Of a DNA stretch of 64,000 nucleotides, positions 45,250 through 55,375 are shown piece by piece. Origin of the DNA: an uncultured Bacteroidales bacterium (GTDB taxonomy: Bacteria > Bacteroidota > Bacteroidia > Bacteroidales > Paludibacteraceae). The notes below the pieces were generated by a model, which searched no databases, was not told the DNA's origin, and saw only the letters and a program-made list of their open reading frames with translations. Positions within the stretch are counted from its first letter, which is position 1, and the number at the start of each line of letters is the position of its first letter. The stretch is from assembly GCA_903911085.1 (NCBI GenBank), contig CAIWCC010000099.1, positions 82,366 to 146,365 on the forward strand, given 5' to 3'. The position numbers were made by a program, and so were the translations under genes.

Positions 45250-48200
45250 ATGAAAAGATGGATTTTAATACTTTCTTGTTTAATATGTAATATTTCACTC
45301 TTGTTGGCACAATCAACAAGCATTAAAGGGACTGTGCTTGACGAAAAAGGTGAGCCAATTATCGGTGCAACAATAGTGGTAAAAAATAATACCAAGGTTG
45401 GAACGGTGACGGATGTTGATGGAAATTTTAAGCTCACTGTACAGCCGCAATTCAAGAAAGTTGCAATTTCGTATTTGGGAATGAAATCGCAAGAGCTTGA
45501 TATAAAGCCAATAATGAATGTAAAGATGCAGTCGGATGCCATGTTGCTAGGTGAAGTGGTGGTGACTGGTATGGTGAAAATTGATAAGCGATTATTTACT
45601 GGAGCAACTGATAAACTCGATGCTGCTAAAACAAAAATTGATGGCTTGACAGATGTTAGCCGAGCATTGGAAGGTCGTTCGGCAGGTGTTTCGGTTCAAA
45701 ACGTGTCGGGAACTTTTGGTACAGCGCCTAAAATTCGTGTGCGTGGTGCTACTTCTATTTACGGAAACTCCAAACCTCTATGGGTGGTGGATGGTGTGGT
45801 TATGGAAGATGCAATTGATGTGTCGAGTGACGATTTATCTTCTGGAAATGCCGAAACATTGATTTCGTCGGCTATTGCAGGTATCAATGCGGATGATATT
45901 GAGAGTTTTCAAATCCTCAAAGATGGCTCAGCTACATCTATTTATGGTGCGCGGGCTATGGCTGGCGTGGTGGTTATTACTACCAAAAAAGGAACTGCTG
46001 GCGCAAACAAAATCAGCTATACAGGTGAATTTACCTCGCGCATGATTCCTAGTTACAACGATTTCAACATTTCAAACTCGCAACAGCAAATGGGAATTTA
46101 CCAAGAAATGGAGCGAAAAGGTTGGCTGGAATTTGCAACTATTGCTACCTCGGCAAACAGTGGTGTGTATGGTAAAATGTATCAGCTTATCAATCAGTAT
46201 AGTAATGGCAATTATGGACTAGTAAATTCTACTGCAGCAAAAAATGCTTATTTGCGTCAAGCCGAATTACGCAACACCAATTGGTTTAGTTTATTATTCA
46301 ACCAGAATTTAACTCAAAATCACGGTGTAAGTATTTCTTCGGGAACAGAAAAAGCAAAATTCTATGTTTCGTTATCAGTTTTCGACGATCCGGGATGGAC
46401 TAAAGCAAGTGCCGTGCAACGCTATACCGCCAATGCCAATGGTTCTTTTTTGATTTCGAAAAATCTTACGCTTAATATGCTCACTAGCGGTACTTACCGT
46501 AAGCAAAAAGCCCCTGGAACATTGAGTCAGGACGTAGACGTGGTAAGTGGCGAAGTGAAACGTGAATTCGACATTAATCCTTATAGTTTTGCGCTCAATA
46601 CTTCACGTACTTTAAACCCAACAGAAAGTTATAGACGTAATTATGCTCCATTTAATATTTTTAAAGAGCTGGATAACAATTATATTGATTTGAATGTGGC
46701 CGATTTAAAATTCCAAACTGAATTAAATTGGAAAATTATTCCTGGATTGGAAGCAAGCGTATTGGCAGCCATAAAATACCAAGCCTCCACTCAGGAACAT
46801 CATATTAAGGATCAATCCAATCAGGCCGAGGCATATCGAGCAGGTATTTTTCCAGCAGATGCCACAATAAGAGAAAAAAATCCGATGCTTTACACCGACC
46901 CCAATGACCCTGGGGCATATCCTGTGTCTATTCTTCCAGTGGGTGGAATTTACGACCGAACTGCATATTCTTTAATGGGCATAGATGCTCGTGCCACATT
47001 GCAGTATAACACAGCTATAAACGAGACTCATATTATCAACTTCTTTGGTGGCATGGAAACTGGCTCTGCCGATAGAAATAAATCATGGTCGCGTGGTTGG
47101 GGTTATCAGTACGACAATGGAGGTGTGCCGTTTTACGACTATAATGTTTTCAAGCAAGGCAAAGAAGAAGGTGCTGATTATTACTCAAATACTTGGACTT
47201 ATTCGCGTGATGTCGCATTTTTCAGTTCGGCAACCTATTCGTATAAAGGACGTTACACCTTAAATGGAACTGGTAGATACGAAGGTTCTAATAAATTGGG
47301 AAAATCGCGGTCGTCGCGTTGGTTGCCAACTTGGAATATATCGGGAGCTTGGAATGCACATGAAGAAAAATGGTTCAATCAAGTTTTTAATCCTACTCTT
47401 TCGCATGCCACACTTAAGGCATCTTATTCATTAACAGCCGATCGTGGACCAAGTTTTGTTACCAATTCTCAGGTGGTTTACAAATCAAAAAGTACCTGGC
47501 GTGCTACTGCCAATGTAGCTGAATCGCAGATTTTTATTGGCGACTATTACAAAGACGAAATTATTAGCGGTTTGGAAAATAGTGAGTTGACTTACGAAAA
47601 GAAAAATGAACTCAATTTTGGAACTAGTTTAGGTTTTTTGAAAAACAGAATCAATTTGGAAGCCGATTATTATATCCGACAGAATTTCGATTTAATAGGT
47701 TTGGCATTTACGCCTGGAGTTGGTGGACAAATTGAAAAATATGCCAATGTAGCTTCAATGAAATCTAGTGGAATTGAATTGTCGTTGTCCACCAGAAACA
47801 TTACAAATAAGGATTTTTCTTGGAACACCGATTTTATTTTTTCTAATGCTGTGAATGTTATTACCGATTTAAAATCGCGTTCCAATGTAATTCAACTGGT
47901 TTCGGGCAATGGTTTTGCTGTTCAAGGCTACCCAGTGCGTGCACTTTTTTCTATTCCTTTTGCAGGGTTAAACGCCGAGGGTTTACCTACATTTATTAAT
48001 CAGGATAATAAAAATACAGTAACCGATATTAATTTTCAAGAGTTTGATAAGCTTGGTTTTTTGAAATACGAAGGACCTACCGACCCTACTATTACTGGCA
48101 GCCTTGGTAATACATTTACATACAAAGGTTTTTCGTTAAATGCTTTTATTACCTATTCTTTCGGCAATAAAGTAAGACTCGACCCTGTGTTCAACGATAA

Positions 48201-48603
48201 TTATACCGATTTAAGTTCAATGCCAAAAGAGTTCAAAAACCGTTGGGTAGCACCAGGCGATGAGGCGTTTACCACCATTCCCGTTATTGCAAGCAAAGTG
48301 CAGTACAGAGCCTACGGGCGCGACTTAGCTTATGCATATAATGCATATAATTATTCTACCGAACGTGTTGCCGATGGCGGTTTTGCTCGATTAAAGGAAG
48401 TTTCGTTGGCTTATGATATTCCCAAGAAAGTATTGACGATGCTCAATGTCAATAAATTGCAATTGAAATTTCAAGCCACTAATCTGTTTCTTTTGTACTC
48501 AGATAAAAAATTAAATGGACAAGATCCTGAGTTTTTTAATACAGGCGGAGTAGCTGCTCCTGTGCCTCGTCAATTTACTCTAACTTTGAGGATGGGAATT
48601 TAA
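45250..48603 (+). CDS. SusC/RagA-like TonB-dependent outer-membrane transporter (third pair)
   Basis: The track used TTG at 45241; the in-frame ATG at 45250 opens the signal peptide MKRWILILSCLICNISLLLAQ and is preferred. Domains: carboxypeptidase-like (IKGTVLDEKGEPIIGATIVVKN), TonB-box-like linker, plug (IRVRGATSIYGNSKPLWVVDG, FQILKDGSATSIYGARAMAG) and a barrel ending FTLTLRMGI. About 1117 aa, longer than the other two SusC proteins. It heads a five-gene plus-strand operon that has no glycosidase but does encode a metallopeptidase, so the RagA (peptide-uptake) comparison is apt. Confidence 0.93.
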   Translation: MKRWILILSCLICNISLLLAQSTSIKGTVLDEKGEPIIGATIVVKNNTKVGTVTDVDGNFKLTVQPQFKKVAISYLGMKSQELDIKPIMNVKMQSDAMLLGEVVVTGMVKIDKRLFTGATDKLDAAKTKIDGLTDVSRALEGRSAGVSVQNVSGTFGTAPKIRVRGATSIYGNSKPLWVVDGVVMEDAIDVSSDDLSSGNAETLISSAIAGINADDIESFQILKDGSATSIYGARAMAGVVVITTKKGTAGANKISYTGEFTSRMIPSYNDFNISNSQQQMGIYQEMERKGWLEFATIATSANSGVYGKMYQLINQYSNGNYGLVNSTAAKNAYLRQAELRNTNWFSLLFNQNLTQNHGVSISSGTEKAKFYVSLSVFDDPGWTKASAVQRYTANANGSFLISKNLTLNMLTSGTYRKQKAPGTLSQDVDVVSGEVKREFDINPYSFALNTSRTLNPTESYRRNYAPFNIFKELDNNYIDLNVADLKFQTELNWKIIPGLEASVLAAIKYQASTQEHHIKDQSNQAEAYRAGIFPADATIREKNPMLYTDPNDPGAYPVSILPVGGIYDRTAYSLMGIDARATLQYNTAINETHIINFFGGMETGSADRNKSWSRGWGYQYDNGGVPFYDYNVFKQGKEEGADYYSNTWTYSRDVAFFSSATYSYKGRYTLNGTGRYEGSNKLGKSRSSRWLPTWNISGAWNAHEEKWFNQVFNPTLSHATLKASYSLTADRGPSFVTNSQVVYKSKSTWRATANVAESQIFIGDYYKDEIISGLENSELTYEKKNELNFGTSLGFLKNRINLEADYYIRQNFDLIGLAFTPGVGGQIEKYANVASMKSSGIELSLSTRNITNKDFSWNTDFIFSNAVNVITDLKSRSNVIQLVSGNGFAVQGYPVRALFSIPFAGLNAEGLPTFINQDNKNTVTDINFQEFDKLGFLKYEGPTDPTITGSLGNTFTYKGFSLNAFITYSFGNKVRLDPVFNDNYTDLSSMPKEFKNRWVAPGDEAFTTIPVIASKVQYRAYGRDLAYAYNAYNYSTERVADGGFARLKEVSLAYDIPKKVLTMLNVNKLQLKFQATNLFLLYSDKKLNGQDPEFFNTGGVAAPVPRQFTLTLRMGI

Positions 48604-48619
48604 TATTAATAATTAGAAA

Positions 48620-50197
48620 ATGAAAAATAAATTCAACATATTATTTTGCCTATTGGTAATTTTTGCTACCACTTCTTGCGACGATTTTTTGAGTACTTTG
48701 CCCGATAATAGAACTCAATTGGACAATGCTGACAAAATATCGCAATTGCTTGTATCTGCATATTCTACAGCTAACTACAGCGTTTTAGCAGAGCTTAGTT
48801 CCGATAATTTTATTGATAATAATTCTATTCTTGCTGCTACTTTAACAAGTTTTGAGCAAAAAGACGATCAGATATTTGCTTGGGAAGCTGCAACTTCATC
48901 TACCCAGGAAGATAGCCCGTCGTATGTTTGGGGAAAATGTTACGCTGCAATTGCTGCTGCCAATCACGCTTTGCAAGCTATTGAAAAATTGCAAACAGAA
49001 GATCCAAAATTAGACATGACCGCACAAAAAGGTGAAGCGCTGATTTGTAGAGCTTATGGTCATTTTATTTTGGTAAATATATTTTCGCAGGCTTATAAAG
49101 ATGAGTCTGCCAGTGCTTTGGATATTGGCATTCCTTATGCCACTGAGCCCGAAACGGTGGTAAAAGGAACTTACAGCCGTGAAACTGTCGCTTCTGTATA
49201 TCAGAAAATTCAGAAAGATATTGAAGCTGGTTATGATTTAATTTCCGATCAAAAATACAAAGTTCCAAAATATCATTTTAATAGAAAAGCTGCCGCTGCA
49301 TTTGCTGCCCGATTCTTTTTGTACAAACGTGATTATCAAAAAGTTTTGCTGTATGCCAATAGTGTTCTTGATGCCGACCCAAGTGCGTTAATGAGAGATT
49401 GGACTGGATATTTTGGTAGTCCTTCCGAAATTGGATACGATTATATCAACACTGCTTTGCCTTGTAATCTATTAATTTTGCCAACAAACTCAACTTTTAA
49501 TCGAATTTTTGGTACACGTTATGGCCACAATGCCGAAGCTATGTATGGTTCCACTTATGGTGAGGGACCTACTTGGACGATAATGCCTCCATGTTTTGAT
49601 GGAAAATTGTACATTTCTCAACAACAAGAATATGGTGTGTTTTACCCAAAATGCGACGAGATGTTCGAATATACCGATAAAGTTGCAGGAATTGGGTATG
49701 CGCATCTTTCGCGTGCAGAATTTACTGTTGACGAAACCTTGCTCTGTCGGGCCGAAGCATTGGTTTATCTCAATCGTTTGCCCGAAGCATTGGCCGACCT
49801 ACAGATTTGGAACAAATCGCATTTGGCTACCACTGAACTGACCGAGACGCTGATTAAATCGTTTTATATTCCTTCAGCAACATTGTTTGTAAAAAAACTC
49901 AATGCAAGCAAAATGAGCTCAAGTTTTGTTGTTAGTGCCAGTCAAGAGCCTTATATTCAATGTATACTTCATTTCCGTCGCATCGAAACTATCTTTGATG
50001 GACTTCGTTGGTTCGACATTAAACGTTACGGTATTGAAATTTCACATGCCATTGGTCGCACTCGTGTGGAAACACTTCTTTACAACGATTACCGACGTGC
50101 CATTCAGTTACCACAAGAAGTGATTAGTGCAGGAATGGTTCCAAATCCTCGTGTTGTGGGCGCTTCGAATGCTGTTTATCAACCTTTTAAAAAATAA
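48620..50197 (+). CDS. SusD/RagB-like outer-membrane lipoprotein (third pair)
   Basis: Lipoprotein signal LVIFATTSCDDFLSTLPDNRTQ, TPR-type helices (GEALICRAYGHFILVNIFSQAY) and the SusD C-terminal block (RRIETIFDGLRWFDIKRYG). It follows its SusC partner by 16 bp. It is expected to bind the transported ligand and lid the barrel. Ligand unknown; neighbours suggest a protein-derived or other non-glycan substrate. Confidence 0.92.
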   Translation: MKNKFNILFCLLVIFATTSCDDFLSTLPDNRTQLDNADKISQLLVSAYSTANYSVLAELSSDNFIDNNSILAATLTSFEQKDDQIFAWEAATSSTQEDSPSYVWGKCYAAIAAANHALQAIEKLQTEDPKLDMTAQKGEALICRAYGHFILVNIFSQAYKDESASALDIGIPYATEPETVVKGTYSRETVASVYQKIQKDIEAGYDLISDQKYKVPKYHFNRKAAAAFAARFFLYKRDYQKVLLYANSVLDADPSALMRDWTGYFGSPSEIGYDYINTALPCNLLILPTNSTFNRIFGTRYGHNAEAMYGSTYGEGPTWTIMPPCFDGKLYISQQQEYGVFYPKCDEMFEYTDKVAGIGYAHLSRAEFTVDETLLCRAEALVYLNRLPEALADLQIWNKSHLATTELTETLIKSFYIPSATLFVKKLNASKMSSSFVVSASQEPYIQCILHFRRIETIFDGLRWFDIKRYGIEISHAIGRTRVETLLYNDYRRAIQLPQEVISAGMVPNPRVVGASNAVYQPFKK

Positions 50198-50265
50198 TAT
50201 AGAGTTGAATCAATGTGATTTAAAAGGTTTTTATTCACCAATTGAATTATTAAAAAGAAAAATTT

Positions 50266-51192
50266 ATGAGAAAAGTAATTCTTAAAATACTATTCGTCTA
50301 CTTTTTGTTAACTGGCTTAATTTCTTGTTCGTCGAATGAGGAGTTTGGAGCAAGCATTTTTGATGTTACCGATTCGTTGGATGTCAATTCTGCTAGTTAT
50401 CAATTCGATTTGTGGTTAAAAGAATCATATTTAAAGCCTTATAATTTAGATTTTAGGTATCGAATGCAGGATGTAGGTTCTAATATGGATTACAACTTGG
50501 TGCCTGTTTCGTTGGCAAAAGCGCAACAAATTGCCAAACTTGTAAAATATCTTTGGTTCGATGTTTACGGAACAGTTGTTGGTAGTGAGTTTTTGAAAGA
50601 AAATGGACCACGAATGATTCATTTAATTGGCTCACCTGCTTATAATCCAACTTCGGGAACTATATTGCTGGGAACAGCCGAAGGTGGAATAAAGGTTACA
50701 CTTTATCGGTGTAATGATTTAGATCCTACCAAAATAGATGAAATGAATGAGTATTATTTTAAAACTATGCATCACGAATTTGCTCATATTTTGCACCAAA
50801 AACGTAATTATCCCGAGGATTTTAATTTATTGTCCAAAGGACGGTATAATTCCATTGGTTGGCAGTATTATTCTGATTCCGAAGCTGCTTCCATGGGTTT
50901 TGTTTCACCTTATGCCGGCAGTCAAACCCAAGAAGATTTTGTGGAAATAATTGCCAATTATCTGGTTAAAAGCGATACCGAATGGAATAATATTTTATTA
51001 ATGGCCTCAAAACAAGGCATTGATAATGCTGGCAATGTTTTATCTGATGATGGAATTGATGGCAAAGCAATTATTCTTAAAAAATTGGATATGGTTACCA
51101 AATGGCTAAAAAACTCATGGGGAATTGATATTTTAAAATTGCGTACTGAAATTATTAAGAGAGAATCAAATATTAATTCAGTGATAAATTAA
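50266..51192 (+). CDS. Zinc metallopeptidase lipoprotein (Peptidase_Mx1-like)
   Basis: The 308-aa protein has a lipobox (LLTGLISCSSNEE). MHHEFAHILHQKR contains HEFAH, a zincin HExxH motif, and a downstream DFVEIIANYL gives a plausible third ligand or family block. Members of this family are commonly encoded next to SusCD pairs in Bacteroidetes. It would sit on the outer membrane and could cut protein substrates into peptides for the adjacent transporter. Activity is inferred. Confidence 0.83.
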   Translation: MRKVILKILFVYFLLTGLISCSSNEEFGASIFDVTDSLDVNSASYQFDLWLKESYLKPYNLDFRYRMQDVGSNMDYNLVPVSLAKAQQIAKLVKYLWFDVYGTVVGSEFLKENGPRMIHLIGSPAYNPTSGTILLGTAEGGIKVTLYRCNDLDPTKIDEMNEYYFKTMHHEFAHILHQKRNYPEDFNLLSKGRYNSIGWQYYSDSEAASMGFVSPYAGSQTQEDFVEIIANYLVKSDTEWNNILLMASKQGIDNAGNVLSDDGIDGKAIILKKLDMVTKWLKNSWGIDILKLRTEIIKRESNINSVIN

Positions 51193-51197
51193 AAGTT

Positions 51198-51431
51198 GTT
51201 ATTTCATTTTTTGAGGTACTATTGTATATTTATTTTGTGAACCTTTGTGATGTTTTTTTGTGTTTCTTTGTGTTATAGCTATTACACAAAAATCACAAAA
51301 ATCACAAAACAACCCACAAAACCCACTAAGTTTAAAGATTAAAAAAGAGAAAAATGAATAATTTAAGATCATTCTGTGTAGCTTAATACGGTAATTGATT
51401 TACTTAATAGCACCTCAAAAAATGAAATAAC
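51198..51431. mobile_element. Second MITE-like element (20-bp perfect terminal inverted repeats)
   Basis: The gap between the peptidase and DUF4302 genes is bounded by GTTATTTCATTTTTTGAGGT (51198-51217) and its exact reverse complement (51412-51431). The match continues for six more bases with one mismatch. The 234-bp unit has no ORF. It contains a nearly perfect internal palindrome around TTATAGCTATT and repeated CACAAAAAT motifs. It is unrelated to the three elements above by sequence. It may equally act as a transcript stem-loop in the operon. Confidence 0.6.
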
Positions 51432-51491
51432 CCTAAAAAGTAATTATATTCCACCTAACCAATTGATTATCTTACTAATTCGCAATCAAAA

Positions 51492-52769
51492 ATGAAGAAA
51501 ACTTTTTACATAATATTGTGTCTGCTTTCAATTCTTTTGGGAGCATGTACTCAAGAACAAGCCGATATTTTTGATATGTCGGCTGCTCAGCGATTATCTA
51601 AAGCGATGAATGATGGGAAAGATACTTTGCAAAGTGCTCATAATGGTTGGGTTATGGAGTATTTTGCAACGCCTGAAAGTCCAGGTTATACTATGTTGAT
51701 AAAGTTCAATACTTCCGGTCAAGCCATAATTGCTGGTAAAAGCGAACTTACGAATAATGTTTTATTGACAGACAGTTGTTTGTACAAAATGATTGGAGAT
51801 AATGGTCCAGTGCTTACTTTTGATACTTTCAACAAGGTACTTCATGCATTTTCAAATCCAATCAATCCAGATGGTTTTGGATTAGAAGGTGATTATGAAT
51901 TTGTAATTATCAGCAAAACTGCCAATGAAATTACTTTGAAAGGAAAAAAAAGAGGTGCTATTATTAAGATGACTAAAGTTCCTAATGATATTACTTGGCA
52001 ACAATATTTTGCCAATTTAGATGCAATGAATTCCACTTTGTTTGGTGGGAAACCTCCTAAACTTACTATGTATTTTGGGAATTTGAGATATTGGTTTTCC
52101 AATGGTACAACGCATATTTTCGATATAATAAAAAGTACTGCTTCGCAAAGCACAATTATTAATTCTCCTTTTATTGTTACACCCACTGGAATTAGGTTTT
52201 ATTCCACACAAACTATAGAAGGAAAAAACTTTCAAACACTAACTTTAAGTGCTAATAAATCAACTTTGGTAAGTGTTGAAAGCCCTGAAATTAGTCTTGT
52301 AGGAACCGAAATTATTGCAGAATATTTTATTGACGAGGCAAAGCAATGGATAATTAGCCCTACCGAACTTAGCCCAAAAGTAAAAGCTGTTTATGATAAA
52401 ATAGTGCTGTCGTGCAAAACAAAATATAAGGGAGATAATATGATTTTGTCAATAATTTATCACTCAACTAGAAAATGTTTTGTTTTTAAAATCACCTTCA
52501 ATTCTGGAAAAACAAAGTATGAAGGCAATGCCGATTTGACTTTGAATATGGCTGCAAAAAGTGAACTGGCCATAATATATAAGGGCACTTGCGATAATAA
52601 TTTTGCTAAATTTTATCCCGAAACCACTGGAATGAATGGTATGAAGGAAATGATTGAACTAATATCAAGTAACTTTGTTTTAACTTCTCAAACACTTATA
52701 AACCCTCAAAATATTAAACTTGTACAGAAGCTAAACGCAGATGCCTGGTTGAATGTTTCATGTCAATAA
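51492..52769 (+). CDS. DUF4302-type lipoprotein
   Basis: Lipobox LSILLGACTQEQADIF. The N-terminal block (MSAAQRLSKAMNDGKDTLQSAHNGW, YTMLIKFN) is typical of the DUF4302 family seen beside SusCD/metallopeptidase genes. About 425 aa, mostly beta-rich, no catalytic motif. Probably an accessory surface binding protein of the same transport system. The 300-bp gap before it holds the inverted-repeat element, so its expression may be uncoupled from upstream genes. Confidence 0.75.
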   Translation: MKKTFYIILCLLSILLGACTQEQADIFDMSAAQRLSKAMNDGKDTLQSAHNGWVMEYFATPESPGYTMLIKFNTSGQAIIAGKSELTNNVLLTDSCLYKMIGDNGPVLTFDTFNKVLHAFSNPINPDGFGLEGDYEFVIISKTANEITLKGKKRGAIIKMTKVPNDITWQQYFANLDAMNSTLFGGKPPKLTMYFGNLRYWFSNGTTHIFDIIKSTASQSTIINSPFIVTPTGIRFYSTQTIEGKNFQTLTLSANKSTLVSVESPEISLVGTEIIAEYFIDEAKQWIISPTELSPKVKAVYDKIVLSCKTKYKGDNMILSIIYHSTRKCFVFKITFNSGKTKYEGNADLTLNMAAKSELAIIYKGTCDNNFAKFYPETTGMNGMKEMIELISSNFVLTSQTLINPQNIKLVQKLNADAWLNVSCQ

Positions 52770-52784
52770 TATAAATTTCACAAG

Positions 52785-55172
52785 ATGAAAAAAATCGTTA
52801 TTTCATTAGCTTTTATTACATTGGGGATTTCCTCAATCACTTCTCAAACGAACAAGAATACTGCATTATGCAATAAAAATAAGTCCAATTTCAAAGTTGT
52901 TCAGCAGCCGATAATTGCAATTAATAGTATTGATAATTTGGTTGCTAATAATAAATCCTCAATTCCGATGAGCAGAATTGCAGCATTTAACTCGCAATTG
53001 AAAAGATTTTCTTTGTTACAAAACAAACATATCACTACTGTCAATTCTGTAGTGAATTTTAAATCAAGTACTCCATTGCTTAAAATGAAAGCTAGTAAAG
53101 ATACTACTTTCTACGAAGGTTTTGAAAGCTTCGACGGAAAAACACTTAATTGGATTCCTGCCAATTGGACTCAATTGAATTTAGCACCAAATACTGCTTA
53201 TGTAGCAGGTGATTCCATTAACCCAACTTGGAGTGTTAACCCATCAAATGATTATGCCGACCCAAGCAACGGTAAAAGTATGGCTTGGGTAGATAAGGAC
53301 AAAAACTCAAAACCGCAGGATGTGTGGTTGGTTTCTCCAGCTTTTACTCCTGCTACCGAGGATTATATAAATTTCGATTTCTTTTATAATCCTTGCATGA
53401 TGTATGTCGATTATGCTAATTCTACCGATTCGACCAATGTGTTTGATTTTAAAAAAGCAAATGCAACAATGCAATTATATATTAGTATAGATAATGGCAC
53501 AAAGTGGACTTTGCTATGGGATGCTATTGACGATGCCAGTCAGTTCGATAATGCCAATATTGAAAGTTGGTTATATACTTTTGGTACTTGGAATACAATT
53601 CAAAAATCGTTGGCCACTTATGCTGGTCAATCGGCCAAAATTGCTTTTCGGTATGTTGGCAAAAGAGGAGGTTCAATGGGATTAGACGAAATTTGTGTTC
53701 GTCAATTGCAACCTGCCGCACTTTACAAACGACCTCATGGTTATTTCATTTTAGGTTTAACAACAGATTATCGCAAAAATAAAGCATCTGTTTTATTAGG
53801 ACCTGCTTACGAAAAAGCAGTTTGGGAAAATTATTCAAATCTTGATTCAAAATCATTTCTATGGACTTTTGCCGATCCCAAAATTGCGAATACATCTGCT
53901 AATTCTACTGAGAAAAATCTCGAAGTTCTTTATAAACCACTGGGAACTACTGTGCCAACTTTAAAAGCCACTGGCGGTGCCAAAGACTCAACTTATAGTT
54001 GGGGAAAGGCTGGAAGTTCTTATTTTGTAACTGGCGATAGTTCAAATCCTGTTGGTGCAGGAAACTATGATTTGCTGCAAGGTTACAGTGATTTTGAAGA
54101 AACCAAGTCACCAGGAAGTTATTTTTTTGGAACTCGAGCCGATAGTACTATTGATGCTATTGCTAATTATTTCGAAAAACCTGTTCATCGTTATATTTTG
54201 GATAGTTTATGGGTTAATGTTGGTGAATTTGCAGCTCCTGCGACTACTGAATTCAAATTAATTATTCATAGAGTAAATTCTAAAGGTTTTATAACCGATA
54301 CAATTGCTACAGCTGTGTGTAAAGCCGCCGACCTTATGGTGGTTGACAACGGTTACAATACAATGATATTTAAAGGATTTACAAGTGTAGACTCCACTAA
54401 TGGTTTGGAAGTTGTAAACGATTATTTAGAAATTAGTGATGCGATATTAGTCGAATTAACCGGCTTCAATAAAAAAGGCATTACATTTGCACCTTTTGCA
54501 CAACTTAATGAAAGTCCCACAGGCGAATCTAATGCTTATGTTTATTATAATGCGAAGGATTCTGTTGGTAAAATCACCCGCAGACTTGTTGGTTCACCCG
54601 ATTATATCGGCGCGCGGACTTCGTTCTTTTTCAACATAGCTGCTTCTTATTCTTATTTGCAACCCGACGATTCCATTTTTGTAGCACCCATTTCTGGTGG
54701 TAGCAAAACCTTTAAAGTTGATGCTTTATATTCGCCTCAGGGTTGGTGGCTCGATACCGAATTACCTTCATGGCTTAGTTCTGACAGTACATTCAATGCA
54801 ACAACAGGTGAAGTTACATATACTCTAAAAGCTGCTGCATTGCCTTCCGAAGTCAAAAGTCGTAGTGCAATTGTAAAAGTTCTAACTTTTGGTGCCGATA
54901 TGTCAATAAATGTTTATCAAGGCGATTATACTGGACTTACTTCATTAAATACCTCAAATACAAAAGTGATAAGTAAAGGGGCATCGTATGAATTGACTTA
55001 TAGTGCTGATTTTAATTCGGTTTCAATTTATAATCTAACAGGGCAGTTGTCAAATAAATTCAGGCTTTCACCTAGTGGAAAAACTACCATACCAGCGTCA
55101 AATTTTCCTACAGGCGTAGTTCTTTTCAAATTCAGTGGTAAAAATTCCGAAACAGTGAAAGTGGTTCGCTAA
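52785..55172 (+). CDS. Choice-of-anchor J T9SS-secreted protein
   Basis: The 795-aa protein has a signal peptide (ISSITSQ). A cleaved-adhesin/choice-of-anchor-J domain (about 105-310) has TFYEGFESFDG, WIPANWTQ, WLVSPAFTPATEDYINFDFFY and DEICVRQ. Further beta-rich domains follow, one BACON-like (about 630-720, WWLDTELPSWLSSD). The end (YELTYSADFNSVSIYNLTGQ) is a T9SS sorting tail. In related proteins this module occurs in secreted gingipain-type adhesins. It is 15 bp after the DUF4302 gene and last in the operon; a strong terminator follows. Confidence 0.78.
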   Translation: MKKIVISLAFITLGISSITSQTNKNTALCNKNKSNFKVVQQPIIAINSIDNLVANNKSSIPMSRIAAFNSQLKRFSLLQNKHITTVNSVVNFKSSTPLLKMKASKDTTFYEGFESFDGKTLNWIPANWTQLNLAPNTAYVAGDSINPTWSVNPSNDYADPSNGKSMAWVDKDKNSKPQDVWLVSPAFTPATEDYINFDFFYNPCMMYVDYANSTDSTNVFDFKKANATMQLYISIDNGTKWTLLWDAIDDASQFDNANIESWLYTFGTWNTIQKSLATYAGQSAKIAFRYVGKRGGSMGLDEICVRQLQPAALYKRPHGYFILGLTTDYRKNKASVLLGPAYEKAVWENYSNLDSKSFLWTFADPKIANTSANSTEKNLEVLYKPLGTTVPTLKATGGAKDSTYSWGKAGSSYFVTGDSSNPVGAGNYDLLQGYSDFEETKSPGSYFFGTRADSTIDAIANYFEKPVHRYILDSLWVNVGEFAAPATTEFKLIIHRVNSKGFITDTIATAVCKAADLMVVDNGYNTMIFKGFTSVDSTNGLEVVNDYLEISDAILVELTGFNKKGITFAPFAQLNESPTGESNAYVYYNAKDSVGKITRRLVGSPDYIGARTSFFFNIAASYSYLQPDDSIFVAPISGGSKTFKVDALYSPQGWWLDTELPSWLSSDSTFNATTGEVTYTLKAAALPSEVKSRSAIVKVLTFGADMSINVYQGDYTGLTSLNTSNTKVISKGASYELTYSADFNSVSIYNLTGQLSNKFRLSPSGKTTIPASNFPTGVVLFKFSGKNSETVKVVR

Positions 55173-55217
55173 ATTTTGTAAGCAGACTATTTGAAAACAT
55201 TATACTTTGCAAATCAA

Positions 55218-55276
55218 AATCGCCTTTAGAAATGGATTATCGTTGTGGTATATCCGTTTCTAAAGGCGATTTTTTC
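55218..55276 (+). terminator. Intrinsic terminator after the second SusCD operon
   Basis: A perfect 15-bp stem (AATCGCCTTTAGAAA/TTTCTAAAGGCGATT), extended by four more pairs including one G-T, is followed by TTTTTCT. It lies 46 bp past the stop of the 795-aa gene. Confidence 0.9.
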
Positions 55277-55290
55277 TATTTTCTTAATCT

Positions 55291-55370
55291 ACAACTGCAT
55301 AGAAATACGGTTCAACCAACGCTTACGTGTGGGGTCGTACCGATAGCAGGAAGTCTGAGTATTAGCACCA
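55291..55370 (-). repeat. B-type structured repeat R1 at the 3' end of the 189-aa gene
   Basis: Shares about 75 bp with R2 and R4. In the minus sense it runs CTAATACTCAG, then CTTCCTGCTATCGG, ACGACCC and GGTTGAACCGTATT. It begins within about 10 bp of the gene stop, as R2 does. It is the most diverged copy. Confidence 0.6.
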
Positions 55371-55375
55371 GTTTT

